A DNA stretch of 32,886 nucleotides from an uncultured Prevotella sp. (GTDB lineage Bacteria; Bacteroidota; Bacteroidia; Bacteroidales; Bacteroidaceae). The translations under genes and the position numbers were made by a program. The stretch spans positions 1 through 32,886 of the forward strand of contig ONPM01000039.1 of assembly GCA_900319715.1 (NCBI GenBank). The letters run 5' to 3'. Of the stretch, positions 1 through 8,300 are shown piece by piece (within the stretch, counting starts at the first letter, position 1; every line of letters begins with the position of its first letter). The notes under the pieces are model-generated. The model ran no database searches, was not told the DNA's origin, and was given only the letters and a program-made list of their open reading frames with translations.

Positions 1-2
1 CG

Positions 3-989
3 TCAGATGCTGTCCTGAAGGGAGAGGCGGCGGAGGGCAAAGATGTAGTATGCGATAAGGAGGGGGTAGCCTATATAATATAAGGTGGTGATGCTGAAGA
101 TGACGTAATCAACGGCACAGACGGCAGTAAGACCTCCGAGGTAGAGGATGGCACTGCCCAGGGGAAGATGTTTCGTCACATCGTCGACGGTAGCGATGGC
201 CACGATGACGATGGCCCAGACGGAACTGACGAAGAGTCCCAGATGGAGGGGCATGCCGAAGGGATTGAGCGAGGGATGGTAGTAGAAATGACGCCACGAC
301 TCAGGACCGAAGAGTTGGATGGAACTGTAGAGTACGGCTGAAGAGGCTACCAACAGACAGAGGGTCGTCGGATAGAACGAAGGGATATCATTGAAATGCA
401 CGATCTTTGCCCCACGCCGCATCAGACGACGGACACCGTAGGCCGCCACGATAACCACACAGAAAGCCAGAAACGCCAACAAATGGACATCGGAGAAGAA
501 GTCGATGAACTGACTGATGGGATCGTCTGGCGAGACCTTCGCCAAGAGTTCATTCTCGTGAATCCAACCAAAGGTGAGTTGGTCGCGAGCCACCTTCACC
601 CAGACGGAGTCGATGGTATCGGAGGGGACGGTCATGATGTCGGCCACGACAATACGCTCGCCCTTGAAGAGTGAAGAGTGAAGCGTGAAGAGTGAAGAAT
701 CGGCTGCGCCATGAAGGGAGGAAAGCACCTCGGGAATGGGCATGGCTTCTGGCTGCTGGGCGATGACTACGAGTGAGTCACTCGTCACGACGAAGTTGTA
801 GTTCTGAGTGTAGTGGTGGGTGGTGTAGAAGGAGATAGAATCGAGTTGCTGCTCCGTCAGGTTCCAGGCATCGGGGGTGATAGGGCCACGATTATAGCAT
901 CCACAGAGCGTCATGCATAATGCACAAAACAGCATGCATAATAGGCTGCGCCTAAATATCCTGAACAAGGTGACTCTTTTATTATGCAT
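3..989 (-). CDS. Lipoprotein with SH3-like segment and C-terminal membrane helices
   Basis: A 328-residue protein of unknown function, complete at both ends. The N-terminus has a basic stretch, a Cys/Leu-rich hydrophobic core and a lipobox-like LCGC near residues 28-31, which suggests a lipoprotein. Residues about 90-150 (GERIVVADI ... VWVKV ... FGWIHENEL) resemble a bacterial SH3-like fold. After that come about five hydrophobic segments (starting HLLAFLAFCVVIVAAYG), so the C-terminal half is an integral membrane domain. The start ATG (987-989) lies inside a 7-bp repeat array that also contains the stop codon of the upstream U32 peptidase gene. A second 7-bp array (669-696) is translated within the reading frame as an SSLF/LHSSLF stretch. 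It is the last gene of the long minus-strand run and may be co-transcribed with the U32 gene. The reading frame is certain; the function is not known. Confidence 0.7.
   Translation of the reverse strand: MHNKRVTLFRIFRRSLLCMLFCALCMTLCGCYNRGPITPDAWNLTEQQLDSISFYTTHHYTQNYNFVVTSDSLVVIAQQPEAMPIPEVLSSLHGAADSSLFTLHSSLFKGERIVVADIMTVPSDTIDSVWVKVARDQLTFGWIHENELLAKVSPDDPISQFIDFFSDVHLLAFLAFCVVIVAAYGVRRLMRRGAKIVHFNDIPSFYPTTLCLLVASSAVLYSSIQLFGPESWRHFYYHPSLNPFGMPLHLGLFVSSVWAIVIVAIATVDDVTKHLPLGSAILYLGGLTAVCAVDYVIFSITTLYYIGYPLLIAYYIFALRRLSLQDSI
669..710. repeat. In-frame 7-bp tandem array with GGCTGCGCC core
   Basis: Four consecutive 7-bp units (GAGTGAA, GAGTGAA, GCGTGAA, GAGTGAA) occupy 669-696. They are followed at 702-710 by GGCTGCGCC. 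The array is inside the lipoprotein gene and is translated. The same 9-mer recurs at 944-952 in the signal-peptide coding part of this gene, again beside ATGCATAAT-type repeats. Confidence 0.75.
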
Positions 990-1008
990 TATGCATTATT
1001 AATTATGC
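981..1008. repeat. 7-bp tandem array spanning a gene boundary
   Basis: Four units of 7 bp (ATTATGC, ATTATGC, ATTATTA, ATTATGC). On the minus strand the array holds the stop codon of the U32 peptidase gene (999-1001) and the start codon of the lipoprotein gene (987-989), so the repeat itself forms the gene boundary. Confidence 0.8.
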
Positions 1009-3068
1009 ATTGAAAAGACGTTCATCTGACAATGCTTACAATCGAACTCAAGACGGAAGCGACGACCGTCGCCTAAGACGAGAGAGAGGGGCTCTTTCCA
1101 TGTAGGACGCTGACCACCATGCTTGACACAATAACCCAAGGCGTAGCGGATACAGTGGCGGCACTGCATGATGGGACCATCGCCACCCTTCAGTTCATAG
1201 GCAGACAAGTCCTTAGCACCATAGAACTGTTGGGAAAGGTGGTTGCTTATATTATATAAATAGGTGTAGGGGTAGTTGGGAGGGGCGGAGGTGCGGGGGT
1301 ACGGGGGTACGAGATTACCTTTTTCCCTTGAACCGGCAGCAGAAGTATTCTCTTTCCTCTTTCCACTTTCCTCTTTCCTCTTTCCACTCTCCTCACTCCT
1401 CAATAAGGCCACAAGAGAGCGACGCATATCGGAGAGGACGCTATTGGGAATGAAGTAGTTGAAATCAGCGGGGATGTCGACAGAAGAACAGGTATAAATA
1501 GTATCGCCGAGTTTCGACAGTTGGCGGATGATGTTCTCGTGAGGAGGCTTTTGGGCCTGCTGATGCTCTGCGCGGAAGTGAACCATGGGGACAGTCCCCA
1601 TGTGCTCAGAATCCGATAAAGGAGGCTGATCAGACCCCCTCTGGCTCCCCCTACTCAGGGGGAGAATGGAGGCAGAGAGCGTGAAACCGTCGGCAACGGC
1701 ACGGAGGGCAAGGCGGATGGGGATGCGGCGCTCGGCACTGGGTCTCGACATCAAGCGCTCAAACTCCTGATCGTTATTGCGGTAGAGACGCACACCAGGA
1801 CGAAGACCGTCTGGCATACGATAGGGCCAGATGCGGTTGCCCTGCACACGGTTGGCACGGAAACCCACGAGTTCTCCTTTGTTCACGTTCAGACCACCCC
1901 GCCCTACGGGCACCCCTCCTGACTCAGGAGGGGAAGAAGTTACAAAGCAAAGCCCGTCGCCATTGGCAAAACTGGTGACACCAGCCACATTAAAGGAGTC
2001 ACCACGCAACTCTTTCACCGTTCCCACATACTCGCCGATGGCCTTCGGCGTATCAAAAGAAGCAATCTCGGGTTGACGACCATGCAGGAAATAGGTGGTA
2101 TAACCACGGTTGAAGGTCTTGCGCAAGTCGGGGGTAAAGGTGTAACTACACTCCCCCTTTGAACTGCGACAGTATTTGTCAGGATAACGACGGATAATCT
2201 CATTCAGTCGCTGGCTATAGGCTGCTGTGACATTCTTCACATAGCCGATATCCTTCAGACGGCCTTCTATCTTAAAAGAGGTAGCACCAGCCTCAATGAG
2301 TTCCAGCAGATGGTCACTCTGGTTCATGTCCTTCAAGGAGAGCAGATAACGGTCACGCTCCACTTCCCTACCCTCGCTATCGACCAATGAGAACTTCATC
2401 CGGCAGAACTGGGCACACTCTCCACGATTGGCCGAACGTCCGAAACAATATTGGGAGGCATAGCAGAGACCTGAATAACTGACGCACAGGGCTCCATGGA
2501 CAAAGACCTCCAGTTCGACGTCAGGCACCTCACGATGAATCTCCGCAATCTCCTCGACAGACAATTCACGGGCCAAGACCACACGGGAGAAACCTAAGTC
2601 ACGCAACCAGCGTACTTTCTCAGGGGTACGGTTGTCGGTCTGAGTGCTGGCGTGAAATCGAGGAGTGAGGAGTGTGGAGTGAGGAGTGAGAATACCATGG
2701 AGGGAATTTTCTGCTTCAGGAGTATTCTCACTCCTCACTCCACACTCCTCACTCCTCAAAATCTCCAAGACGGCCATATCCTGGACAAGGATGGCATCGA
2801 CACCTATCGTTTGGAGGTCATGAAGGAGTTGCCGGGTGGCATTGAGTTCGTCATCGTAAAGGATGGTATTGACGGTCACATAGACCTTGACACCGAAGGG
2901 ATGAGCGTATTCGCAGAGTTGGCGGATGTCGTCGATACTGTTGCCTGCTGCAGAACGGGCACCAAATCGTGAAGCCCCGATATAGACGGCATCGGCACCA
3001 TGGTCGATGGCGGCTATACCACAGGCGAGGTTCTTGGCAGGAGCCAGCAGTTCAAGTGATGTCATCAA
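999..3068 (-). CDS. Peptidase U32 family protein
   Basis: A 689-residue member of the U32 family, whose characterised relatives (RlhA, TrhP) act in RNA hydroxylation; the exact substrate here is not predictable. The N-terminus LELLAPAKNL and the signature around residues 186-222 (EVFVHGALC, SGLC, then Cys-rich GECAQFC) are typical. KDMNQ and SFKIEGRLK follow. The C-terminus has CRHC, GYC and CKHC cysteines that could bind a metal cluster. The protein seems some 70-90 residues longer than close relatives because of in-frame repeat-derived inserts: about residues 105-138, 378-385, 465-495 and 566-606. The 5' end overlaps the 3' end of metA by 17 bp, so the two are probably translationally coupled. 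The stop codon lies in a 7-bp repeat array. Family assignment is secure. Confidence 0.9.
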   Translation of the reverse strand: MMTSLELLAPAKNLACGIAAIDHGADAVYIGASRFGARSAAGNSIDDIRQLCEYAHPFGVKVYVTVNTILYDDELNATRQLLHDLQTIGVDAILVQDMAVLEILRSEECGVRSENTPEAENSLHGILTPHSTLLTPRFHASTQTDNRTPEKVRWLRDLGFSRVVLARELSVEEIAEIHREVPDVELEVFVHGALCVSYSGLCYASQYCFGRSANRGECAQFCRMKFSLVDSEGREVERDRYLLSLKDMNQSDHLLELIEAGATSFKIEGRLKDIGYVKNVTAAYSQRLNEIIRRYPDKYCRSSKGECSYTFTPDLRKTFNRGYTTYFLHGRQPEIASFDTPKAIGEYVGTVKELRGDSFNVAGVTSFANGDGLCFVTSSPPESGGVPVGRGGLNVNKGELVGFRANRVQGNRIWPYRMPDGLRPGVRLYRNNDQEFERLMSRPSAERRIPIRLALRAVADGFTLSASILPLSRGSQRGSDQPPLSDSEHMGTVPMVHFRAEHQQAQKPPHENIIRQLSKLGDTIYTCSSVDIPADFNYFIPNSVLSDMRRSLVALLRSEESGKRKEESGKRKENTSAAGSREKGNLVPPYPRTSAPPNYPYTYLYNISNHLSQQFYGAKDLSAYELKGGDGPIMQCRHCIRYALGYCVKHGGQRPTWKEPLSLVLGDGRRFRLEFDCKHCQMNVFSMHN
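1263..1403. repeat. In-frame pair of 8-bp and 7-bp tandem arrays in the U32 gene
   Basis: Positions 1263-1310 are six 8-bp units rich in G, the last two identical (GGGGGTAC). Positions 1350-1398 are seven 7-bp units of the CTCTTTC/CACTTTC type. They begin with AGTATTCTC (1344-1352) and end with CTCCTCACTCCTCAA (1389-1403). Both flanking motifs recur at the other array in the same gene (2721-2729 and 2745-2759). The block encodes a Ser/Glu/Lys/Pro-rich insert just before the conserved YPYTYLYN motif. Confidence 0.75.
1584..1602. repeat. In-frame 19-bp palindrome in the U32 gene
   Basis: CATGGGGAC-A-GTCCCCATG is a perfect palindrome with 9-bp arms. It is followed by TGTGCTCAGAATCCGATAA. A related sequence (GGGGACTGTCCC ... 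TGTCGTGAGATTCCGTTAA) lies inside queH at 30809-30838, which suggests two copies of one element in unrelated genes. Confidence 0.65.
1645..1664. repeat. In-frame inverted repeat in the U32 gene
   Basis: CTCCCCCT and AGGGGGAG form 8-bp perfect arms around ACTC. It is adjacent to the palindrome at 1584-1602 and encodes part of an LPLSRG-type insert that does not resemble the core U32 fold. Confidence 0.55.
1913..1933. repeat. In-frame 21-bp palindrome in the U32 gene
   Basis: CCCCTCCTGA-C-TCAGGAGGGG has perfect 10-bp arms. It shares the ACTCAGG-G-GGGGA pattern with the inverted repeat at 1645-1664 and encodes a PPESGGVP-type stretch within the U32 protein. Confidence 0.6.
2660..2757. repeat. 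36-bp perfect inverted repeat made of 7-bp units, inside the U32 gene
   Basis: The left arm (2660-2695) and right arm (2722-2757) are perfect reverse complements over 36 bp, with a 26-nt loop. Each arm is built from 7-bp units (GGAGTGA, GGAGTGT). The element is translated in frame as an insert of about 34 residues in the U32 peptidase, between the LVQDMAVLEI strand and the HASTQTDNRT motif. Confidence 0.9.
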
Positions 3069-3969
3069 TATTATAAGGTGTCTCCTGATAGACGTAGTAG
3101 TTCACCCAGTTGGTATAAAAGAGGTTGGCATGCGAGCGCCAAGTGACTAACGGGGGATTGGCAGGATTGTCATTCTTGTAATAATGCTGCGGCGGTGCCA
3201 CATCCTTGCGGATATCCTTGTCACGCTTGTACTCATTGTCGAGGGTATTGGGTGCATACTCCAGATGGCCAGTGATGAAGAACTCACGACCGCCACGAGC
3301 CATGACTATACTCACGCCACTCTCGTCTGACTCTGCAATCAAGTTCAGTTCGGGATTAGCGAGGATATCCTCACGATGTATTTCCGTATGACGACTGTGA
3401 GGCATCATAAATTCATCGTCGAAACCACGGAAGATAGGCAGTCTAGGGTCCAAAGGCTTCTGTGGGAAGATGCCGAACATCTTCATCGGCAGCGGATACT
3501 TGGGTATTCCATAGTGGAAATAGAGTCCTGCCTGAGCAGCCCAACAGATATATAAGGTGCTGGTGACATGGGTCTTGGCCCACTTGAAGATATCGGTAAT
3601 CTCATCCCAGTAACTCACCTCCTCGAACTCCAACTGTTCCACTGGGGCACCGGTGACAATCATACCGTCGTATTTCTCCTGACGCATCTCGGCAAAGTCA
3701 CGGTAGAACATCATCATATGCTCTATCGGCGTATTCTTCGGTGTATGACTCTTCAGTTTCATGAAACTGATGTCCAACTGCAAAGGCGTATTGGACAACA
3801 GACGAATCAGGTCTGTCTCCGTGGTTATCTTCAGCGGCATCAGGTTCAGGATGGCAATCCGCAAGGGCCGGATGTCCTGTGAATGAGCCCTGGTGTCATC
3901 CATCACGAAGATATTCTCATGCTTCAACAGGTCAATGGCCGGAAGTTTATCGGGTAATCTTAATGGCAT
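3052..3969 (-). CDS. metAA: Homoserine O-acetyltransferase (MetA family)
   Basis: Acylates homoserine in the cytoplasm as the first committed step of methionine synthesis. At 305 residues it has the usual length. The catalytic Cys142 is in YICWAAQ, and His235 and Glu237 are in GHLEYA, at the canonical family positions. Residue 111 is Glu (TGAPVEQLEFEE). In this family Glu111 goes with acetyl-CoA use and Gly111, as in E. coli, with succinyl-CoA use, so O-acetylhomoserine is the likely product despite the common succinyltransferase annotation. The gene lies 24 bp after the PP2C gene and overlaps the U32 gene by 17 bp. Its spacer is a 7-bp repeat array and no separate promoter was seen, so readthrough from the kinase cluster is likely. 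Confidence 0.95.
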   Translation of the reverse strand: MPLRLPDKLPAIDLLKHENIFVMDDTRAHSQDIRPLRIAILNLMPLKITTETDLIRLLSNTPLQLDISFMKLKSHTPKNTPIEHMMMFYRDFAEMRQEKYDGMIVTGAPVEQLEFEEVSYWDEITDIFKWAKTHVTSTLYICWAAQAGLYFHYGIPKYPLPMKMFGIFPQKPLDPRLPIFRGFDDEFMMPHSRHTEIHREDILANPELNLIAESDESGVSIVMARGGREFFITGHLEYAPNTLDNEYKRDKDIRKDVAPPQHYYKNDNPANPPLVTWRSHANLFYTNWVNYYVYQETPYNIDDIT

Positions 3970-3970
3970 C

Positions 3971-3997
3971 TTACTATTTATGATTTACGATTACTAT
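3971..3997. repeat. Short 7-bp tandem array between the PP2C gene and metA
   Basis: Units TTACTAT, TTATGAT, TTACGA (one base short) and TTACTAT fill the 24-bp spacer and run into the PP2C stop codon. It is a degenerate member of the spacer array family. Confidence 0.5.
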
Positions 3998-4740
3998 TTG
4001 ATGGTTATCACACAACAGGAGACATTGTCGTTGCCCCCTGCCTCGATGGCGGCATCACAAAGAGAACTGGCATCAGCATTCTTTTCCAAAAGGTCACTAA
4101 TCATCCTATCGGGGAGCATGTCCGTCAGACCGTCGCTACAGAGTAGAAACAGGTCGTCTGGCTTAACACTGTCCGTCATCTGCACCATATCAATAAAAGA
4201 AGAGTTGAAGCCTCCACCAATACAATTAGTGATAACATTCGAACGCTTCTGGTTAGCATCCGTCTTGTTCAGGGAGTGGTCTGTTGTCAACTGAACCAGT
4301 TGATGGTCATGGAAACGATACAGTCGGCTGTCACCGCAGTTCAAGGAGTAGAAGTTGCTATTGTAACAGGCAAGGCCTACCAGAGTTGTTCCCATGCCTT
4401 TGAACTGTTCATCGGCACGGCCTTTCGAGGCAATATAGTTATTAATGGATTCTAACCATTCTACGATAGCCTCATTGAAATCGCCTGCGGTAAGGCACGA
4501 CGGGATATCGTAGAAGAAATACTGGAGGTTGTGCAAGGTGTCACTACTGGCGACATCTCCACGGTTATGCCCTCCCATACCATCAGCCACTGCAACCAGA
4601 AAACGGTCCTCACCATCCAAAACAACCTGTGTCTTACAACTGTCTTCACGGATGAATTGATGATCCACCAATACCATATCCTCGTTCTGACTCCTCACAC
4701 GGCCAGTCCAACTGGCCGCAGATATATGAAGTTCTATCAT
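3994..4740 (-). CDS. PP2C-type Ser/Thr protein phosphatase
   Basis: A 248-residue cytoplasmic phosphatase that fits the role of reversing the kinase encoded in the same cluster. All metal-binding motifs are present: RSQNED (16-21), VADGMGGHNRG (51-61, Asp53), MGTTL (116-120), CGDSRLY (135-141), TTDHSL (152-157), CSDGLTD (201-207, Asp203) and GGNDNVS (235-241, Asp238). It is a bare catalytic domain with no membrane segment. It starts 6 bp after the FHA gene stop, so the two are in one operon. Family and activity class are secure; the substrates, probably the kinase, the FHA protein or the AAA protein, are inferred from context. Confidence 0.95.
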   Translation of the reverse strand: MIELHISAASWTGRVRSQNEDMVLVDHQFIREDSCKTQVVLDGEDRFLVAVADGMGGHNRGDVASSDTLHNLQYFFYDIPSCLTAGDFNEAIVEWLESINNYIASKGRADEQFKGMGTTLVGLACYNSNFYSLNCGDSRLYRFHDHQLVQLTTDHSLNKTDANQKRSNVITNCIGGGFNSSFIDMVQMTDSVKPDDLFLLCSDGLTDMLPDRMISDLLEKNADASSLCDAAIEAGGNDNVSCCVITIK

Positions 4741-4746
4741 CTGTCT

Positions 4747-5298
4747 TTAACGAATAATGACTTGCAGATTAACATTGGCTATCGTGAGAATATCACCATT
4801 GTTCAATGTCATATTCACATCAGGTTGTATCTGGTGCTGGTTTAACTTCGTGCCATTGGAAGAATGCTTGTCTATCACACTCCAGCCCGTCTCAGGTTTG
4901 AAAAACAACTGGGCATGAACTCCCGACACGTATGCCTGTTTCTCAAAAAACTGGGTATATGGTCCTTTACGACGACCAATAATGGCACCGTTCATTGCCA
5001 CGATCCTGATATTCAGACTATCATTGGCAAGTGTCAGCACAGGCATGCTTTCACCACCAGCATGACGCGAATCATCTTGTCTGAGAGAACCGTATGTGGC
5101 ATAACCCACAGAGGCAACGCTAGCCGATGACATCTGCGCCCCATCACCGGGAGGCACCATCAAACCACCACAATAAGTACAGCGTCGGCCTATACCCACC
5201 CTGCCACACTGATTGCAATATAGCAAAGCCTGACCACATTGGTCACAAAAGCGGGAATCGTCGTCAATTTCTTCTTTGCAAGTCGGACAAATAATCAT
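4747..5298 (-). CDS. Zinc-ribbon and FHA domain protein
   Basis: A 183-residue adaptor. Two N-terminal zinc ribbons use CPTC (4-7) with CDQC (18-21) and CNQC (28-31) with CTYC (40-43). A Ser/Gly-rich linker follows, then an FHA domain (about 95-183). It has the expected binding signature: GRR (108-110), Ser125 and His128 in VSGVHAQ, and SSNGT (146-150). FHA domains bind phosphothreonine, so this protein is the likely reader of marks made by the neighbouring kinase. It lies 25 bp after the AAA gene and 6 bp before the PP2C gene. The same ribbon type occurs in the AAA and four-ribbon proteins of this cluster, which suggests a shared partner or scaffold. Confidence 0.92.
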   Translation of the reverse strand: MIICPTCKEEIDDDSRFCDQCGQALLYCNQCGRVGIGRRCTYCGGLMVPPGDGAQMSSASVASVGYATYGSLRQDDSRHAGGESMPVLTLANDSLNIRIVAMNGAIIGRRKGPYTQFFEKQAYVSGVHAQLFFKPETGWSVIDKHSSNGTKLNQHQIQPDVNMTLNNGDILTIANVNLQVIIR

Positions 5299-5323
5299 AT
5301 TTATGATTTCGAATTATCTTTTA

Positions 5324-8300
5324 TTATATATCTTCTGGTAATATAAGTTGATATGTCTCTTTCGTCACCTGATCACTTGGCATCTGTGAAACACGCATAG
5401 ACAGTTTCTGAATCGTCGAGTCGAGCAGATTACGCATTTCACGGGCATTACCCCACGACTCATCCTTGGCCAGCACCATGCGGTAAATGGTGTCAAGCGC
5501 CTTGAACTCTGCTGTCTGTGAGAGCACGTACTGCTCTTTCTGAGCCATCTGTTTATAGATGGCCAACAACTCATCTTCGTTATAGTCATCGATATGAAGT
5601 TTGTGAGTGAAACGGCTGGCAAGACCAGGATTGATCTGAAGGAAAATCTCCATCTTATCCTTATATCCGGCAGCAATCACCACGAACTTGCCACGATCGT
5701 CCTCCATTCGCTTCATCAGCGTGTCGATGGCTTCCTTACCATACTGGTCAGAGCCTTCACTGAGAGTGTAGGCCTCGTCGATGAACAGGATGCCACCGAT
5801 AGCCTTGTCACACATATTGTTGACAATCTTCGGCGTCTCACCCATATACTTACCCACCAAGGTGGCACGACTCACTTCCAACACACGAGAGGTTGGCAGG
5901 ATATCCATTGACTGAAGTATCTCACCCATCTTTCTGGCGATAGACGTCTTACCCGTTCCAGGATTACCCGTGAGAATAAAGTTCATGGCCATCTGCTGAA
6001 CCTTTCCTGCTCCCATGGCAGCACGCTGTTTCATGAACATGCTCTGAACAGCCAGACGACGGATGGAGTTCTTGACAGAACGCATACCAACAAACTCGTC
6101 GAGTTCGTTAAGCACCTCATCAAGCGGACGGGCTGCCTCACTCTGAGCCATAGGAAGGTCATCGGTGGTCAGACTGAACATATCGCTCTCCTGGAAGCCT
6201 GGATCGTTCATCAGTTTCACCAGACGCTGACTCTGGCGCTCGACGGCCTCGTCAAAGACTCTTCTTGCCTCACGGGCATTGCCGAAGTTCTTGTCACGTC
6301 GCAGATAGAGTTGCTCGAACTGGCGGTGGATGGCAGCGCGTGTTTCTTCGTCAACATTGAAGTTCTTGCCCTTTGCCATATTGAGGAAGATCTCCGTCAG
6401 TTCATCGGGCGTATAGTCGTCGAAATGGATAGTCTGAGTAAAGCGGCTCTTCAATCCTGGGTTCGAGTCGATAAAGTCATGCATCTGATCGGTATAGCCA
6501 GCGACGATACAGATGAACTTGCCGCGATCGTCTTCCAATCGTTTCAACAAGGTATCTATGGCTTCCGAACCAAAGGTGTCGCCATCGCCAGACTTCAGCG
6601 TGTAAGCCTCATCGATGAACAACACACCGCCCATGGCCTGATCCACCAGTTGGTTGGTCTTGATAGCCGTCTGTCCGGAGAAGCCTGCCACCAGTTTAGA
6701 GCGGTCTGCCTCCACCAGTTGGCCCTTTGCCACGATGCCGAGAGTCTTGAAGACATCAGCCATGATACGGGCAACGGTGGTCTTACCCGTTCCTGGATTA
6801 CCAGTAAAAACATAATGCTTGCCTTGGAAGGTATTGGTCTCGCCACGCTTGATCTGCAGGTTCAGGAAGGATGCCAAATTGGAGACTTCCTTCTTCACAG
6901 CAGTAAGACCTACCAGACCATCCAACTTTGCCAGACAGTCAGAGATGTCCACCGACTTGGGAGCCTCGTAAGGTATATCCTCCTCCTTGATGGTCATCAG
7001 TTCCTCGTTTGTCATATTGGCGATGCTGGCACCCTGCAACCGCTGGGCCTGCTTCTTGCATATCTGGTCAAAGAGCGAACGCATGGTACGGCCATTGGCA
7101 AAGTCTTTGTCACGGGAGTTATACATCTCCGTGATCATCTTCTTAGCCAGTTCCTCACCCTCTTTCGAGAATATGTATTTCTTGTCCTTGGCGAAGACAA
7201 GCATAATCTGGAACAGTTGGTCTGGCGTGTAGTCTTTAATATCAAGGAAATAGTTGAAACGGCTTCGGAAGCCCGGATTGATGCGGAAGAGATTCTCCAT
7301 CTCCATCCGATAGCCGGCAGCGATGACAATAAACTTGCCGCGGTCATCCTCCATACGCTTCATCAGTTTCTCCAAAGCCTGTGCGCCCTGGTTGTCACGC
7401 TCTCCTGCAGCACTCAACGGTGCCAGGGTATAGGCCTCATCCACAAAGAGGATACCCCCCATCGCCTTGTCGCACAGACGGTCGACTACCTTGGGCGTCT
7501 CTCCCTGATAGGGGCTCACCATCTTCGCACGGTCCACTTCGACCACATGTCCGCTGTCGAGATAACCGACAGATGCCAATATCTCACCCAGTTTCCTGGC
7601 AATGGTCGTCTTACCCGTTCCTGGATTACCCGTCAGGATGATGTGCATCGACATCTTCTCCTGTTCGCCCAGACCACGTTCAGCCCGCTGCATGGCATTC
7701 TGCACCGAATAGGCCATCTCACGGACAGCACTCTTCACCTCGTCCATGCCGATGTACCTGTCAAGATCCCTCAGGATGTCCTCTATGGATCGTTCCTCCG
7801 GTACATAACCCTTGATATCATCGCGTTCCACCTCTGTCGCATCAGCACCACGGCTGATGAACTGGGTGAAGATATCCTCAGCGGTCTTATTGGCCAGATG
7901 ACCATTACCGAAGAGTTCGTCCTTGGTTTTAATCTGATATTTGAAATAGCGTGAGAGTTGGTTTTCGGCTTCCTGCGAGAATTTGGTAATACCATACTTT
8001 GTCCGCAGGTTCATCTTACAGATGTCTGCAAGTTCATGATAGCCTGGTGTAGGAAGACGGAAGGTATACTTGAAACGGTTGGTAACGGCAGGATTGCTCT
8101 CAAGGAAATCCTCCAGGCCCTTCGTCAGACCGGATATGACCACAATGGGATTATCCTCCCACTTGTCCATCTCCACGAACAGTTTGTCAAGGGGATTTAC
8201 CTGATTGGAGTACTTGTCTGGCAGAAGTTTCTGCACATTGTCAAAAAACAGGATACCGCCCTTGGCCTTCTTGATATTATCATCCCACTTGTCCACAAAC

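Noticed and set aside
6311-7954. Long open frame (547 codons) on the plus strand opposite the AAA gene
   Set aside because: It mirrors the repeated AAA modules on the other strand and has no recognisable domain or promoter.
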